A stretch of 64,000 nt of DNA from CALABS01 sp050260775 (GTDB taxonomy: Bacteria; Pseudomonadota; Alphaproteobacteria; Rhodospirillales; Magnetospirillaceae), in contig JBLNCP010000039.1 in the NCBI GenBank assembly GCA_050260775.1, positions 123,693-187,692 on the forward strand. The letters run 5' to 3'. Positions 17,302 to 25,633 of the stretch are shown here, in pieces. Within the stretch, counting starts at the first letter, position 1. The number at the start of each line of letters is the position of its first letter. Under the pieces are notes generated by a model. That model did no database searches. It worked only from the letters and a program-made list of their open reading frames with translations, and was not told the DNA's origin. A program made the translations under genes and the position numbers.

Positions 17302-18204
17302 ATGGACGACCGCCCCCAATCCCTGCGCATCGGAATCGACCTCGGCGGCACCAAGACCGAAGCCATCGCGCTTGACCGTCGCAGCCACGCCGAACTGGCG
17401 CGCCACCGCGTCGCCACGCCGCACGGCAGCTACGACGGCACCATCCGCACCATCAAGGCGCTGGTCGAGGACCTGGAGGGCGAGCACGGCACCGGCACGG
17501 TCGGCCTGGGCATCCCGGGCGCCATCAGTCCCAAGACCGGCCTGGTCAAGAACGCCAACTCCACCTGGCTGATCGGCAAGCCCTTCGACCGCGACCTCGC
17601 CGAGGCGCTGGGCCGCCCCGTCCGCATCGCCAATGACGCCGACTGCTTCGCCCTGTCCGAAGCGGTGGACGGCGCCGGGGCCGGCGCCCCCACGGTGTTC
17701 GGCGTCATCCTCGGCACCGGCGTCGGCGGCGGCATCGTCGTCAATGGCCGACCCTTGAGCGGCCCCAACGCCATCGCCGGCGAATGGGGCCACAATCCCC
17801 TGCCGTGGCCCACCGACGCCGAGCGCCCCGGCCCCGCCTGCTATTGCGGCAAGAGCGGGTGCATCGAGACGTTCCTGTCCGGACCCGGCCTTGCCCGCGA
17901 CCACGGCGGCGGCCTCACCGCCGCCGACATCGCCGCCCTGGCCGAAGCCGGCGATCCCCAGGCCGAAGCGGCGCTCGCCCGCTACGAGGACCGCCTGGCC
18001 CGCGCCCTGGCCACCGTCATCGACGTCCTCGACCCGCACGTCATCGTGCTGGGTGGCGGCGTCGGCAACATCACCCGCCTCTACCGCACCGTGCCGGAAC
18101 TGTGGCGGCGCCACGTGTTCTCCGACGCGGTGGCGACCCGCCTGCTGCCACCGGTCCACGGCGATTCCTCGGGGGTGCGCGGGGCGGCGTGGCTGTGGGA
18201 GTAG
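17302..18204 (+). CDS. ROK-family sugar kinase (Mak-like fructokinase)
   Basis: 300 residues. The phosphate-binding segment IGIDLGGTKTEAIAL begins at residue 10, and the ROK zinc motif has the form GHNPLPW...CYCGKSGCIETFLSG. Both closely resemble E. coli Mak, a manno(fructo)kinase, so phosphorylation of fructose or a related hexose is likely; N-acetylhexosamine kinases are the alternative. ATG 17302 was taken over the in-frame ATG at 17269 because the fold starts directly after it, though neither has a good ribosome binding site. It may be read through from the ArsR gene 105 bases upstream, but no functional link is evident. Confidence 0.82.
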   Translation: MDDRPQSLRIGIDLGGTKTEAIALDRRSHAELARHRVATPHGSYDGTIRTIKALVEDLEGEHGTGTVGLGIPGAISPKTGLVKNANSTWLIGKPFDRDLAEALGRPVRIANDADCFALSEAVDGAGAGAPTVFGVILGTGVGGGIVVNGRPLSGPNAIAGEWGHNPLPWPTDAERPGPACYCGKSGCIETFLSGPGLARDHGGGLTAADIAALAEAGDPQAEAALARYEDRLARALATVIDVLDPHVIVLGGGVGNITRLYRTVPELWRRHVFSDAVATRLLPPVHGDSSGVRGAAWLWE

Positions 18205-18275
18205 ACCCTCCGGCAACGGTTTCCGCTTTCCGGCAGACTGCGATTACGTCTACCTTGTGACCACCTAAGGGTCGG

Positions 18276-18292
18276 ATGGATCGCCGATCCAT
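18276..18292. promoter_or_regulatory. Interrupted palindrome upstream of the GGDEF gene
   Basis: ATGGATC-GCC-GATCCAT is a perfect 7-bp inverted repeat with a 3-base centre, ending 35 bases before the diguanylate cyclase ATG. The spacing suits an operator; no T-run follows, so a terminator for the kinase gene is less likely. No regulator is identified. Confidence 0.35.
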
Positions 18293-18327
18293 GGTGATGG
18301 ACATTAGATTTCTGACCCAGGGTAGTT

Positions 18328-19335
18328 ATGTCTCCATCAACTAAGCAACTTATGGATGTCATCGGCATCCAGACCGAGATCGCCAAGCTGGGCTTGGATT
18401 TGAGTGGCGTCATGGATCTGGTGGTGGAGCGCACGGTGTCGCTGATCGAAGCCGACGGTGCCGCCATCGAATTGGCCGAAGGCGGCGACATGGTGTACCG
18501 CGCGGCGGCGGGGTCGGCGGCACCGCAGATCGGCTTGCGCCTCAGGCTCGACGCCAGCCTGTCCGGCCTGTGCGTGCGCACCGGCGAAACCCTGCGCTGT
18601 GACGATTCCGACAGCGACCCGCGGGTGGACCGCGACGCCTGCAACCGGGTCGGCCTGCGGTCGATGATCGTGATGCCACTGAAGCACAACGGCCTGACCA
18701 TCGGCGCCCTCAAGGCCATGTCCAAGCAACCGGGCAAATTCTCCGACGCCGACGTGCATCTGCTCGGCCTGCTGTCCGAGATGGTGGGCGCCGCCATGTT
18801 CTTTGCCGCCAAGTACGATGTCGACGACCTGTTCCACCGTGCCACCCACGACGGACTGACCGGCTTGGCCAACCGCTCGCTGTTCATGGACCGCCTGAGG
18901 ACCCTCATCGCCCAGGGCGAGCGCGAATTGCGTCCGGCCGGCCTGTTGATGATCGACATGGACGGGCTGAAATCCGTCAACGACAATTACGGCCATCGCG
19001 CCGGCGACGCGGTGATCGCGGAATTCGCCCAGCGCCTCAAGGTCGTCGCGCGCGGGTCCGACACCGTCGCCCGCCTGGGCGGCGATGAATTCGGCGTCAT
19101 CCTGATGCCGGTCGACCGCTCGGCGGGCGTCGACGGCGCCATCAGGCGCCTGTCCGTGGCGATCGAGCCGCCCTTCCTGTTCGAAGGCCGGATGTATCAA
19201 CTGCGCGCCAGCATCGGCTCCGCCACCTTCCCCGACGAGGGAACCGACCTCGACGAGCTGATCGAGCTCGCCGACAGCCGGATGTACACCTTCAAGAAGC
19301 AGCAGAAGGCCCGGCTCGCCAACGCGGCAGGCTGA
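18328..19335 (+). CDS. GAF-domain diguanylate cyclase
   Basis: 335 soluble residues. A GAF sensor domain spans about 25-160 and a GGDEF domain 170-330. The active-site loop is intact (GGDEF at 251-255), and the inhibitory I-site RGSD at 242-245 sits the correct five residues upstream, so it should make c-di-GMP from two GTP and be product-inhibited. DGLTGLANRSLFMDRL and MIDMDGLKSVNDNYGHRAGD are typical. The GAF domain lacks phytochrome-type chromophore Cys; its ligand is unknown. There is no EAL domain or partner gene beside it. The ribosome binding site is weak (AGGG). Confidence 0.9.
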   Translation: MSPSTKQLMDVIGIQTEIAKLGLDLSGVMDLVVERTVSLIEADGAAIELAEGGDMVYRAAAGSAAPQIGLRLRLDASLSGLCVRTGETLRCDDSDSDPRVDRDACNRVGLRSMIVMPLKHNGLTIGALKAMSKQPGKFSDADVHLLGLLSEMVGAAMFFAAKYDVDDLFHRATHDGLTGLANRSLFMDRLRTLIAQGERELRPAGLLMIDMDGLKSVNDNYGHRAGDAVIAEFAQRLKVVARGSDTVARLGGDEFGVILMPVDRSAGVDGAIRRLSVAIEPPFLFEGRMYQLRASIGSATFPDEGTDLDELIELADSRMYTFKKQQKARLANAAG

Positions 19336-19360
19336 GGCGCAGGGCCAAGCATGGCCCTCC

Positions 19361-20104
19361 TCAATACAGGTGCTGGCCGCCGGTGACGAAGATCTCGGTG
19401 CCGGTGACGTAGGCGAAGTCGTCGCCGCACAGGCGGAAGACGGTGCCGGCCACGTCGTCGGGCGTGCCCATGCGGTCGAGCGGGATGCGCGGCACCAGCG
19501 CCTCGTATTCGGCCGAGATCATTTCGGTGCTGATCTCGCCGGGTGCCACCGCATTGACCCGCACGCCGAGCTGGGCAAACTCCACCGCCATCTCGCGGGT
19601 CAGGCCCGACAGCGCCGCCTTGGAGGTGGAATAGGCCGAGCCGGCGAAGGGGTGGACGTAGTGGCCGGCGATGGAGGTGATGTTGACCACCGTGCCCTTG
19701 CCGCGGTGGAGGGCGCTGGCGAAGCCGCGGGCCAGCCGCAGCGGCGCGAAGAAGTTCAGCTCGAACACCTGCTTCCAGCCGTCGATCGAGCCGTTGAGGA
19801 TGCCGAGCCGCTCCTTGTACGGAGTCTTGGGGCTGACACCGGCATTGTTGACCAGGGCATGCAGCGGCTCCGAGCCCAGCAGCTTCATGGCGTCGGCGAC
19901 AAAGGCGTCGGCGCTGGCGGGATCGGCGAGGTCGGCGACGAAGTGATGCGCCCAGTTGGGATCGCGCCGGCATTCGGGCGGCACGGCGGCACGGGCGCAG
20001 GTGATGACGCGCCAGCCCTCCTTGAGGAAGCGGCGGGCGGTGACGTGGCCGATGCCGCGGCTGGCGCCGGTGACGACGACGGTGCGGATCTCGCCGGTGC
20101 TCAC
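19361..20104 (-). CDS. SDR-family oxidoreductase
   Basis: 247-residue classical short-chain dehydrogenase/reductase: cofactor motif TGASRGIG at 12-19, NNAG at 86-89, catalytic Ser144, Tyr158 and Lys162 (YSTSK), and the C-terminal VTGG segment. It is likely NADP(H)-dependent and FabG-like, but substrate cannot be told. It starts with GTG at 20104, whose GTGA overlaps the sppA stop codon, so it is translationally coupled to the protease. A longer upstream reading frame exists only because sppA is open in this phase. Confidence 0.87.
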   Translation of the reverse strand: MSTGEIRTVVVTGASRGIGHVTARRFLKEGWRVITCARAAVPPECRRDPNWAHHFVADLADPASADAFVADAMKLLGSEPLHALVNNAGVSPKTPYKERLGILNGSIDGWKQVFELNFFAPLRLARGFASALHRGKGTVVNITSIAGHYVHPFAGSAYSTSKAALSGLTREMAVEFAQLGVRVNAVAPGEISTEMISAEYEALVPRIPLDRMGTPDDVAGTVFRLCGDDFAYVTGTEIFVTGGQHLY

Positions 20105-21855
20105 GGGCGTCCCTCGATCGTCAAGGGCGGCATGCGCAGGTCGGCGCCGGCGGCATCGAGGGCCTCGAGGCGCGCGGCCAGCGGCTGCAGCACGGCCACC
20201 GCACGCGCCAGCGTCCGCGCCTCGCTGCCGCCCGAGAAGGCCTTGGCCAGCAGTTTCCAGGGTTCCTTCTCCTGCGGGAAGGGCACGAGGTCGAGCTCGG
20301 CGTCGGGGGCGAGCTTGAGCAGGCCGCGCACCTCCGACAGCGCCACCGTCCAACCGCCCAGCACATCCACCAGTCCCTGCCGGTGCGCATCCGCCCCCGA
20401 CCACACGCGGCCGCGCGCCAGCGCGTCCATGCGCTCGGCCGGCAGGTTGCGGCCCTGCGCCGCCTTGGCGGTGAAGTCGGTGTAGATGCGGTCGAGCATG
20501 GCGTTCAGGCGGTCCCAGGCCTGCGGCGTGAAGTCGCGGTTGGGGCTCCACAGATGGGCGTTGTCGCCGCCCCGGTGCACCTCGTCCCAGCTGACGCCGA
20601 TCTTCTTCCAGAAGTCGGCCAGCACGAACTTGCCGGCGAACACGCCGATGGAACCGGTGATGGTGCCCGGCTGGGCCACCACGCGGTCGGCCCCCATGGA
20701 GACGAAATAGCCGCCCGAGGCCGCCACCCCGCCCATGGACGCGACCACCGGCTTGCCGGCGGCACGGGCGCGCCGCACCTCGTTCCACACCGTGTCGGAG
20801 GCGACGTAGGAGCCGCCGGGGCTGTCGACCCGGAACAGGATGGCCTTGACGGCCGGATCGTCGACGGCGGCCCGGAACGCTTCGGCGATGGTGTCGGAGC
20901 CGAAGCCGTCCGAGCCGAACGGCCCTTCCGACTTGCCGCGATGGATGGCGCCGGTGCCGGTGATCACCGCCACCCGGGTGCCATGGCCCTTGGGCAGATG
21001 CTCGGCATAGTCGGCGAGGTCGACTTCCTTGGGCTTGCCCGCGCCGCGCACCGCCGCCAGGGCGTCCTCGCGGTAGCCGAGCTTGTCAACCAGGCCGGCC
21101 GACAGGGCCTCGGACGCCAGCAGCGGGCCGCTGCCCATCAGGGCGCGCACCTTCTCCGGCGGCTGGTTGCGCGCCGCGGCGATGCCGTCGACCGCCTGGG
21201 CCAGGAAGGAATCGAGCAGACGGCCGACATTGTCGCGGGCCGGGTCGCTGAAGCCGTTGCGGGTGAAGGCCTCGATGGCGCCCTTGTATTCGTGGCGGGC
21301 CGAAAAGCGGGTGTCGATGCCCAACAGATCGAAGGTGCCCTTGAGGAACGGGCTCTCGGCGGCGATGCCGGTCAGGCCGACGTCACCCGAGGGCTGCAGC
21401 CACACTTGGCCGAACGCCGAGGCGAGATAATAGTCCACCGTGCCGCCGCCGAATTCACCCATGGTTTCGGCAAACACCACGGCCGGCTTGCCGCTGGCGC
21501 GGAAGCGGGCCACCGCGTCGCGCACCTCCTGGGTGCTGGCCATGCCCAACTTGGTATGGCCGAGGGTGGCGAACAGGCCGAGGACGCGGGGGTCGCCGGC
21601 GGCGCGGTCGATGGCGCGCACCACGTCGCCCATGACGTACGACTTCTCGCCGGACAGCCGGGCGAAGGGATCGGAGGACGGCGCCTCGCGGAATTCCCCG
21701 TCCAGGTCGAGGGTCATCACCAGCTGGCTGGGCAGCGGCGGCTCGACCTTCTTGTGGATGGCGACCACCGCCCACACCGACGTCACCACGATGGCCAGCG
21801 TCAGCAGGCCGACAAGGGCGAGAAACCAGACGAGGAAGCGACCGAGGCGGCGCAT
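20101..21855 (-). CDS. sppA: Signal peptide peptidase SppA, long form
   Basis: 584 residues, matching the 67-kDa tandem form of this membrane serine protease, which degrades cleaved signal peptides in the periplasm. One N-terminal membrane helix (residues 6-32) precedes two S49 domains. The catalytic dyad is split across them as in E. coli: Lys191 in EYKGAIEAFTR and Ser380 in SMGGVAASGGYF. The DSPGGS motif lies at 344-349. The downstream SDR gene overlaps it by 4 bases; that pairing may be simple co-transcription. Confidence 0.92.
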   Translation of the reverse strand: MRRLGRFLVWFLALVGLLTLAIVVTSVWAVVAIHKKVEPPLPSQLVMTLDLDGEFREAPSSDPFARLSGEKSYVMGDVVRAIDRAAGDPRVLGLFATLGHTKLGMASTQEVRDAVARFRASGKPAVVFAETMGEFGGGTVDYYLASAFGQVWLQPSGDVGLTGIAAESPFLKGTFDLLGIDTRFSARHEYKGAIEAFTRNGFSDPARDNVGRLLDSFLAQAVDGIAAARNQPPEKVRALMGSGPLLASEALSAGLVDKLGYREDALAAVRGAGKPKEVDLADYAEHLPKGHGTRVAVITGTGAIHRGKSEGPFGSDGFGSDTIAEAFRAAVDDPAVKAILFRVDSPGGSYVASDTVWNEVRRARAAGKPVVASMGGVAASGGYFVSMGADRVVAQPGTITGSIGVFAGKFVLADFWKKIGVSWDEVHRGGDNAHLWSPNRDFTPQAWDRLNAMLDRIYTDFTAKAAQGRNLPAERMDALARGRVWSGADAHRQGLVDVLGGWTVALSEVRGLLKLAPDAELDLVPFPQEKEPWKLLAKAFSGGSEARTLARAVAVLQPLAARLEALDAAGADLRMPPLTIEGRP

Positions 21856-21921
21856 GGCGTGCTCGCAGAAGGAGAGGACCTGCCTCGGTGATAGACGCGC
21901 CCGGGGATGGGGTCAAGGCGC

Positions 21922-21948
21922 GTCCTCCCCCGTTTCCCGGGGGAGGAC
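21922..21948. terminator. Long G+C hairpin between higA and sppA
   Basis: An 11-bp perfect stem (GTCCTCCCCCG with CGGGGGAGGAC) and 5-base loop, in the 109-base gap after the minus-strand higA stop. There is no T-run on either side, so it is either a factor-assisted terminator or another copy of the C-rich hairpin repeats. Confidence 0.45.
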
Positions 21949-21964
21949 CTTTGGGGGACGCGGC

Positions 21965-22261
21965 TCACGCCGCGTGGCGGGGGGTGATCTCGGCCTCGAT
22001 ATGGGGGCGCACCCGGCGGGCGCGCTCGAGGTCATAGGACATCTGCATCTCCAGCCAGAACCGCTCGGAGGTGCCGAAGTAGTGGGACAGCCGCAAGGCG
22101 GTGTCCACGCACACCGTGCCCTGGCAATCGATCAAGGCGCCGATGCGGTCGCGCGGAAGCTTGAGTTCGCGGGCCAGCGTGTCGACGTCGACCCCTGCCG
22201 GCTTCAGGAATTCCTCGCGCAGGATCTCGCCCGGATGGATGTTGGGGCGGGTATGCAGCAT
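21965..22261 (-). CDS. HigA-family XRE protein without HigB
   Basis: 98 residues matching the HigA antitoxin family: NIHPGEILREEFLKPAGVDV, a helix-turn-helix around residues 24-60 (TLARELKLPRDRIGALID), and FGTSERFWLEMQMSYDLERAR. ATG 22261 has GGAGAC, with GGAGGAGG a little further upstream. The usual HigB (RelE-like, about 90 residues) is missing on both sides: the 148 bases upstream hold no such frame and sppA lies downstream. It may therefore be a stand-alone regulator or a relic of a lost toxin-antitoxin pair. Confidence 0.85.
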   Translation of the reverse strand: MLHTRPNIHPGEILREEFLKPAGVDVDTLARELKLPRDRIGALIDCQGTVCVDTALRLSHYFGTSERFWLEMQMSYDLERARRVRPHIEAEITPRHAA

Positions 22262-22409
22262 GTCTCCGGTCCTCCTCCCTGTTTCCCGGCTCCGACGCGG
22301 TTCCGCCACCGCGCCAGGGCCGGCACCATCGCCGAAATCCACTCGGCACTCAACACGACGGGGGCGGTAGATGGGGGCGGACGGAGTATGACGGAGGGAA
22401 GAGGTGCCT

Positions 22410-22742
22410 CTATTCCCCTTCGGTGGGGAGGCCGGCGTCCTTCCAGGCGTTGAGGCCGCCCTTGAGGTGGGTGGCCCAGGCATGCCCGGATTGCAGCAGC
22501 TTGCGCGCCACCGCGGCCGAGCGCACGCCGCCCAGGCACGAGATGATGACGGTCTTGCCGGCAAAGATCGGCCATGTCGCGACCTCGAAATCGCTCATGG
22601 GCACCAGCAGCGAGCCGGGGATGCGTTCGACCGCGTATTCCTCTTCCTCGCGGACGTCCACCAGCACCGCCTCGCCCGAGGCCAGCATCGCGTTGACGGT
22701 CTCGGCATCGAGTTCGATCAGGCCAGTTTCCACAGCGCTCAT
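22410..22742 (-). CDS. Single-domain rhodanese sulfurtransferase
   Basis: 110 cytoplasmic residues, one rhodanese module: VLVDVREEEEYAVERIPGSLLVPMS and the active-site loop CLGGVR with Cys69, where the persulfide forms. GlpE/PspE-like single-domain proteins move sulfane sulfur to thiols or cyanide. The loop ends in Arg, as in sulfur-specific rhodaneses rather than Cdc25-like arsenate reductases. It stands alone, 148 bases upstream of higA on the same strand. A link with the sulfide-sensing-type repressor at 16861 is possible but not shown. Confidence 0.88.
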   Translation of the reverse strand: MSAVETGLIELDAETVNAMLASGEAVLVDVREEEEYAVERIPGSLLVPMSDFEVATWPIFAGKTVIISCLGGVRSAAVARKLLQSGHAWATHLKGGLNAWKDAGLPTEGE

Positions 22743-22915
22743 GATGGAATATCCCTCGCATCAACATCTGATTGCCGTAATAACCCATGCGCGCCCCGGC
22801 ATTCAATACAAATCAACGCTGTGGTTTCGCGGATAGCCGGCGTATTACGTCATTTTTGTGTATAAGGCGCCTCTCATTGACTCGCGCGGGAGCCCTCCCT
22901 ATCCTCCGCGCCGCC

Positions 22916-23383
22916 ATGCGCCGCGCATTCCTGATCATCGCCCTGCTGCTGGCCGCCCTCCCCGCGAAGGCGGCCGAGCCGATCTATGTCGGCCAGGTGC
23001 CGCTGCTGCCGCTGCCCGAGGGCGACCAACCCGACATCGAGGCGCTGGTCGGGGCCAACTGGAAGGCCTATTGGCATGCGTCGGGCGAGCATGGGCTGAC
23101 CCGCGACAACATCCGGGTCGGCCGCTTCGACTTCGACGGCGACGGCCGCGCCGAGCTGGTGCTGATGATCGACAAGGACAGCTGGGTCGGGGAGAACGGC
23201 AAGCCGCTGATGGTGGCCGGCTGGACCAAGAAAGGCTGGCTGCCCATCGGCTGGGGCTGGGGCGACGAGGACAACGTCTTCGTCAGCCGCGAGACCATCG
23301 GCGGCTGGCACAGCATCGACACCGGACGCAACCTGATGCGCTGGACCGGCAAGGCCTATCAGCTGGTGGAAAAGCCGGACTGA
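22916..23383 (+). CDS. Small secreted protein with Asp-rich loop
   Basis: 155 residues with a clear signal peptide (MRRAFLIIALLLAALPAKA, cleavage expected near residue 19-20). The mature part carries DFDGDGRAELVL at 72-83, the calcium-binding-loop pattern found in FG-GAP/VCBS-type repeats, and a Trp-rich region with GWGWGDEDN. No enzyme motif is visible and I do not recognise a family. It is likely periplasmic. It follows a divergent AT-rich promoter region shared with the rhodanese gene and is followed by repeats. Confidence 0.7.
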   Translation: MRRAFLIIALLLAALPAKAAEPIYVGQVPLLPLPEGDQPDIEALVGANWKAYWHASGEHGLTRDNIRVGRFDFDGDGRAELVLMIDKDSWVGENGKPLMVAGWTKKGWLPIGWGWGDEDNVFVSRETIGGWHSIDTGRNLMRWTGKAYQLVEKPD

Positions 23384-23390
23384 GGGTTAA

Positions 23391-23432
23391 GCCCCCACCC
23401 CTGCCCTCCCCCACCTGCGGCGGGGGAGGGAG
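23391..23432. repeat. C-rich repeat, copy A of a 42-base direct repeat
   Basis: It is identical over 42 bases to 23506-23547, with a 9-bp stem (23404-23412 with 23422-23430). It starts shortly after the stop of the secreted protein and may serve as its terminator. It belongs to the family also seen at 8997 and 23570. Confidence 0.75.
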
Positions 23433-23450
23433 AATTCCATACCCACGACA

Positions 23451-23489
23451 CGTCATCCCGGCCAAGCGCAGCACGACCCGGGATCCATG
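23451..23489. repeat. Dispersed palindrome fragment (GTCATCCCGGCC...)
   Basis: CGTCATCCCGGCCAAGCGCA followed by GCACGACCCGGGATCCA is a typical arm of the short dispersed repeats seen in alphaproteobacteria. It sits between the two 42-base direct repeats. Confidence 0.5.
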
Positions 23490-23505
23490 CGCCGGGCGGC
23501 GAACA

Positions 23506-23547
23506 GCCCCCACCCCTGCCCTCCCCCACCTGCGGCGGGGGAGGGAG
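23506..23547. repeat. C-rich repeat, copy B of a 42-base direct repeat
   Basis: Second identical copy, 115 bases after copy A, with stem 23519-23527/23537-23545. The spacing and copy number (two) do not make an array. Confidence 0.75.
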
Positions 23548-23569
23548 TTTTGGGATGCGCGCCATTACC

Positions 23570-23609
23570 CCCTCCCCCAGCCTGCTGGGGGAGGGTCGGG
23601 GTGGGGGCT
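23570..23609. repeat. C-rich repeat, inverted copy with 12-bp stem
   Basis: A 12-bp perfect stem (23570-23581 with 23584-23595, 2-base loop) followed by TCGGGGTGGGGGCTG, the inverted head of the family. It begins 16 bases beyond the minus-strand aroC stop and is placed to end that transcript. Confidence 0.65.
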
Positions 23610-23624
23610 GTCGCCGGAGGGGAA

Positions 23625-24713
23625 TTACTTGTTGTAGGACCGCGCCCGCAGCAGATGGTCGGCGAGCACGCAGGCCAGCATGGCCTCGGCCACCGGCACG
23701 GCGCGGATGGCGACGCAGGGGTCGTGGCGGCCCTTGGTGATGACGTCGACCGGATTTCCGGCCAGATCGACGCTCTTCTTGGGGATCAGGAGCGAGCTGG
23801 TGGGCTTGACCGCCAGACGCACCACGATGTCCTGGCCGGTGGACAGGCCGCCGAGGATGCCGCCGGCATGGTTGGACAGGAAGCGGACGCTGCCCTTCCT
23901 GCGGCCGGGCACCATCTCGTCGGCGTTCTGGTCGCCGGTAAGCGCGGCGGCGCCGAAGCCCTCGCCGATCTCGACGCCCTTGACGGCATTGATGCTCATC
24001 ATCGCCTTGGCGATGTCGGCATCGAGCTTGTCGTAGACCGGGCAGCCCAGGCCGACCGGCACGCCCGATGCCACCACCTCGACCACACCGCCCACCGAGT
24101 TGCCGGCCTTGCGGATGCCGTCGAGGTATTCGGCCCACTTGTCCGCCGCCTCGGCATCGGGGCACCAGAACGGGTTGTTGCCGACCTGGTCCCACTTGGA
24201 GCGGCGCTTGGACACCTTGTGCGGGCCCATCTGCACCATGCGGCCGCGGATCGCCACCCCGCCCTTGACCAGATGGTCGAGCACGACGCGGGCGACGGCA
24301 CCGGCCGCCACCCGCATGGCGGTCTCACGGGCGCTGGAGCGGCCGCCGCCGCGATAGTCGCGGATGCCGTATTTCTGCTGGTAGACCCAGTCGGCATGCC
24401 CGGGACGGAAGGTGGTGGCGATCTCGCCGTAATCCTTCGAGCGCTGGTCGGTGTTCTCGATCAGCAGCCCGATGGGCGTGCCGGTGGTCTGGCCCTCGAA
24501 CACGCCCGACAGGATGCGGACCTGGTCCGCCTCCTGGCGCTGGGTGGTGAAGCGGTTCTGGCCCGGCTTGCGCCGATCCAGCCACGGCTGGAGGTCGGAC
24601 TCGGACAGGGGCAGCAGCGACGGCACGCCGTCGACGACGCAGCCGATGGCCGGGCCGTGGCTCTCGCCGAAGGTGGTGAAGCGGAAGCTGTGCCCGAAGC
24701 CGTTGCCCGACAA
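23625..24713 (-). CDS. aroC: Chorismate synthase
   Basis: 362 residues, the last enzyme of the shikimate pathway, converting EPSP to chorismate with reduced FMN. Typical segments: GHSFRFTTFGESHGPAIG at the N-terminus (His in the catalytic pair), QNRFTTQRQEADQV, and RGGGRSSARETAMRVAAGA. It starts with TTG (24713), reading MSGNGFGHSF, the usual family start; the TTG is 4 bases after the fabI stop, so the genes are coupled. The use of TTG may lower expression relative to fabI. Confidence 0.95.
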   Translation of the reverse strand: MSGNGFGHSFRFTTFGESHGPAIGCVVDGVPSLLPLSESDLQPWLDRRKPGQNRFTTQRQEADQVRILSGVFEGQTTGTPIGLLIENTDQRSKDYGEIATTFRPGHADWVYQQKYGIRDYRGGGRSSARETAMRVAAGAVARVVLDHLVKGGVAIRGRMVQMGPHKVSKRRSKWDQVGNNPFWCPDAEAADKWAEYLDGIRKAGNSVGGVVEVVASGVPVGLGCPVYDKLDADIAKAMMSINAVKGVEIGEGFGAAALTGDQNADEMVPGRRKGSVRFLSNHAGGILGGLSTGQDIVVRLAVKPTSSLLIPKKSVDLAGNPVDVITKGRHDPCVAIRAVPVAEAMLACVLADHLLRARSYNK

Positions 24714-24717
24714 GACG

Positions 24718-25536
24718 TCAGTCCTTGGCCACCGTGATGTCGGGGGCGTCCACCGCCTTCATGCCGACCACGTGGTAGCCGCAATCGACGTGGTGGGTCT
24801 CGCCCGAGACGCCCGAGGACAGGTCCGACAGCAGGTAGAGGCCCGAGCCGGCGATGTCTTCCAGGGTGACGTTGCGCTTCAGCGGGCTGTTGTACTGGTT
24901 CCACTTGAGGATGTAGCGGAAGTCGCCGATGCCCGAGGCGGCCAGGGTCTTGATCGGCCCGGCCGACAGGCCGTTGACGCGGATGTTCTGGCCGCCGAGA
25001 TCGACGGCGAGGTAGCGCACGCTGGCTTCCAGCGCCGCCTTGGCCACGCCCATCACGTTGTAGTGCGGCATGACCCGCTCGGCGCCGTAGTAGGTCAGCG
25101 TCAAGAGCGAGCCGCCGTTCGGCATCATCGCCGAAGCGCGCTTAGCCACCGAGGTGAACGAGAAGACCGAGATGTGCATGGTCTTCAGGAAATTGTCGAG
25201 GCTGGTGTCGGCGTAGCGGCCGCGCAGTTCCTCCTTGTCGGAGTAGCCGATGGCGTGCACGACGAAGTCGAGCGAGCCCCACTCGGCCTTGAGCGTCTCG
25301 AACACCGCGTCGATCGAGGCCTCGTCACTGACGTCGCACGGCAGTACGATATCCGAGCCGATGGACTGGGCGAGCGGACGGACGCGCTTCTCCAGAGCCT
25401 CCCCCTGGTAGGTGAAGGCCAGCTGGGCGCCCTGGGCCGCCGCGGCCTGGGCGATGCCCCAGGCGATCGAGCGGTCGTTGGCGACGCCCATGACAAGGCC
25501 CTTCTTACCGGCCATCAGGGGAGCGGGAGCGGTCAT
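24718..25536 (-). CDS. fabI: Enoyl-ACP reductase (NADH), FabI
   Basis: 272 residues of the FabI group, which reduces trans-2-enoyl-ACP in fatty acid elongation. Seen: GLVMGVANDRSIAWGIA (NADH-binding variant glycine motif), VVHAIGYSDK, and the catalytic YNVMGVAKAALE (Tyr-6-Lys). The end GYHVVGM is also typical. GAGAGG precedes ATG 25536. It heads a fabI-aroC operon and is divergent from the YihY gene. Residues around the triclosan site look ordinary. Confidence 0.95.
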   Translation of the reverse strand: MTAPAPLMAGKKGLVMGVANDRSIAWGIAQAAAAQGAQLAFTYQGEALEKRVRPLAQSIGSDIVLPCDVSDEASIDAVFETLKAEWGSLDFVVHAIGYSDKEELRGRYADTSLDNFLKTMHISVFSFTSVAKRASAMMPNGGSLLTLTYYGAERVMPHYNVMGVAKAALEASVRYLAVDLGGQNIRVNGLSAGPIKTLAASGIGDFRYILKWNQYNSPLKRNVTLEDIAGSGLYLLSDLSSGVSGETHHVDCGYHVVGMKAVDAPDITVAKD

Positions 25537-25582
25537 GCGATCCTCTCGTAATATCTAGGGATAGGCCTTGAAAGGCGGGCGC

Positions 25583-25610
25583 ATCCTACACGAAACATGG
25601 GATGCGGCAA
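25583..25610 (-). promoter_or_regulatory. Predicted promoter of fabI-aroC
   Basis: On the minus strand: TTGCCG (25610-25605), 16 bases, TAGGAT (25588-25583), 46 bases before the fabI ATG. It lies in the 97-base divergent gap shared with the YihY gene. Confidence 0.45.
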
Positions 25611-25633
25611 AGGTTGGATGGGGGGCGTGAAAC

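Noticed and set aside
19361..20788. An apparent 475-residue fusion of the SDR with an upstream region
   Set aside because: The upstream part lies inside sppA in another frame and has no similarity to known domains. The GTG at 20104 with GTGA overlap is the natural start.
23391..23547. Two 42-base direct repeats considered as a CRISPR array
   Set aside because: There are only two copies plus one inverted, the repeats fold as C-rich hairpins, and the single spacer itself holds another dispersed repeat. No cas genes are present.
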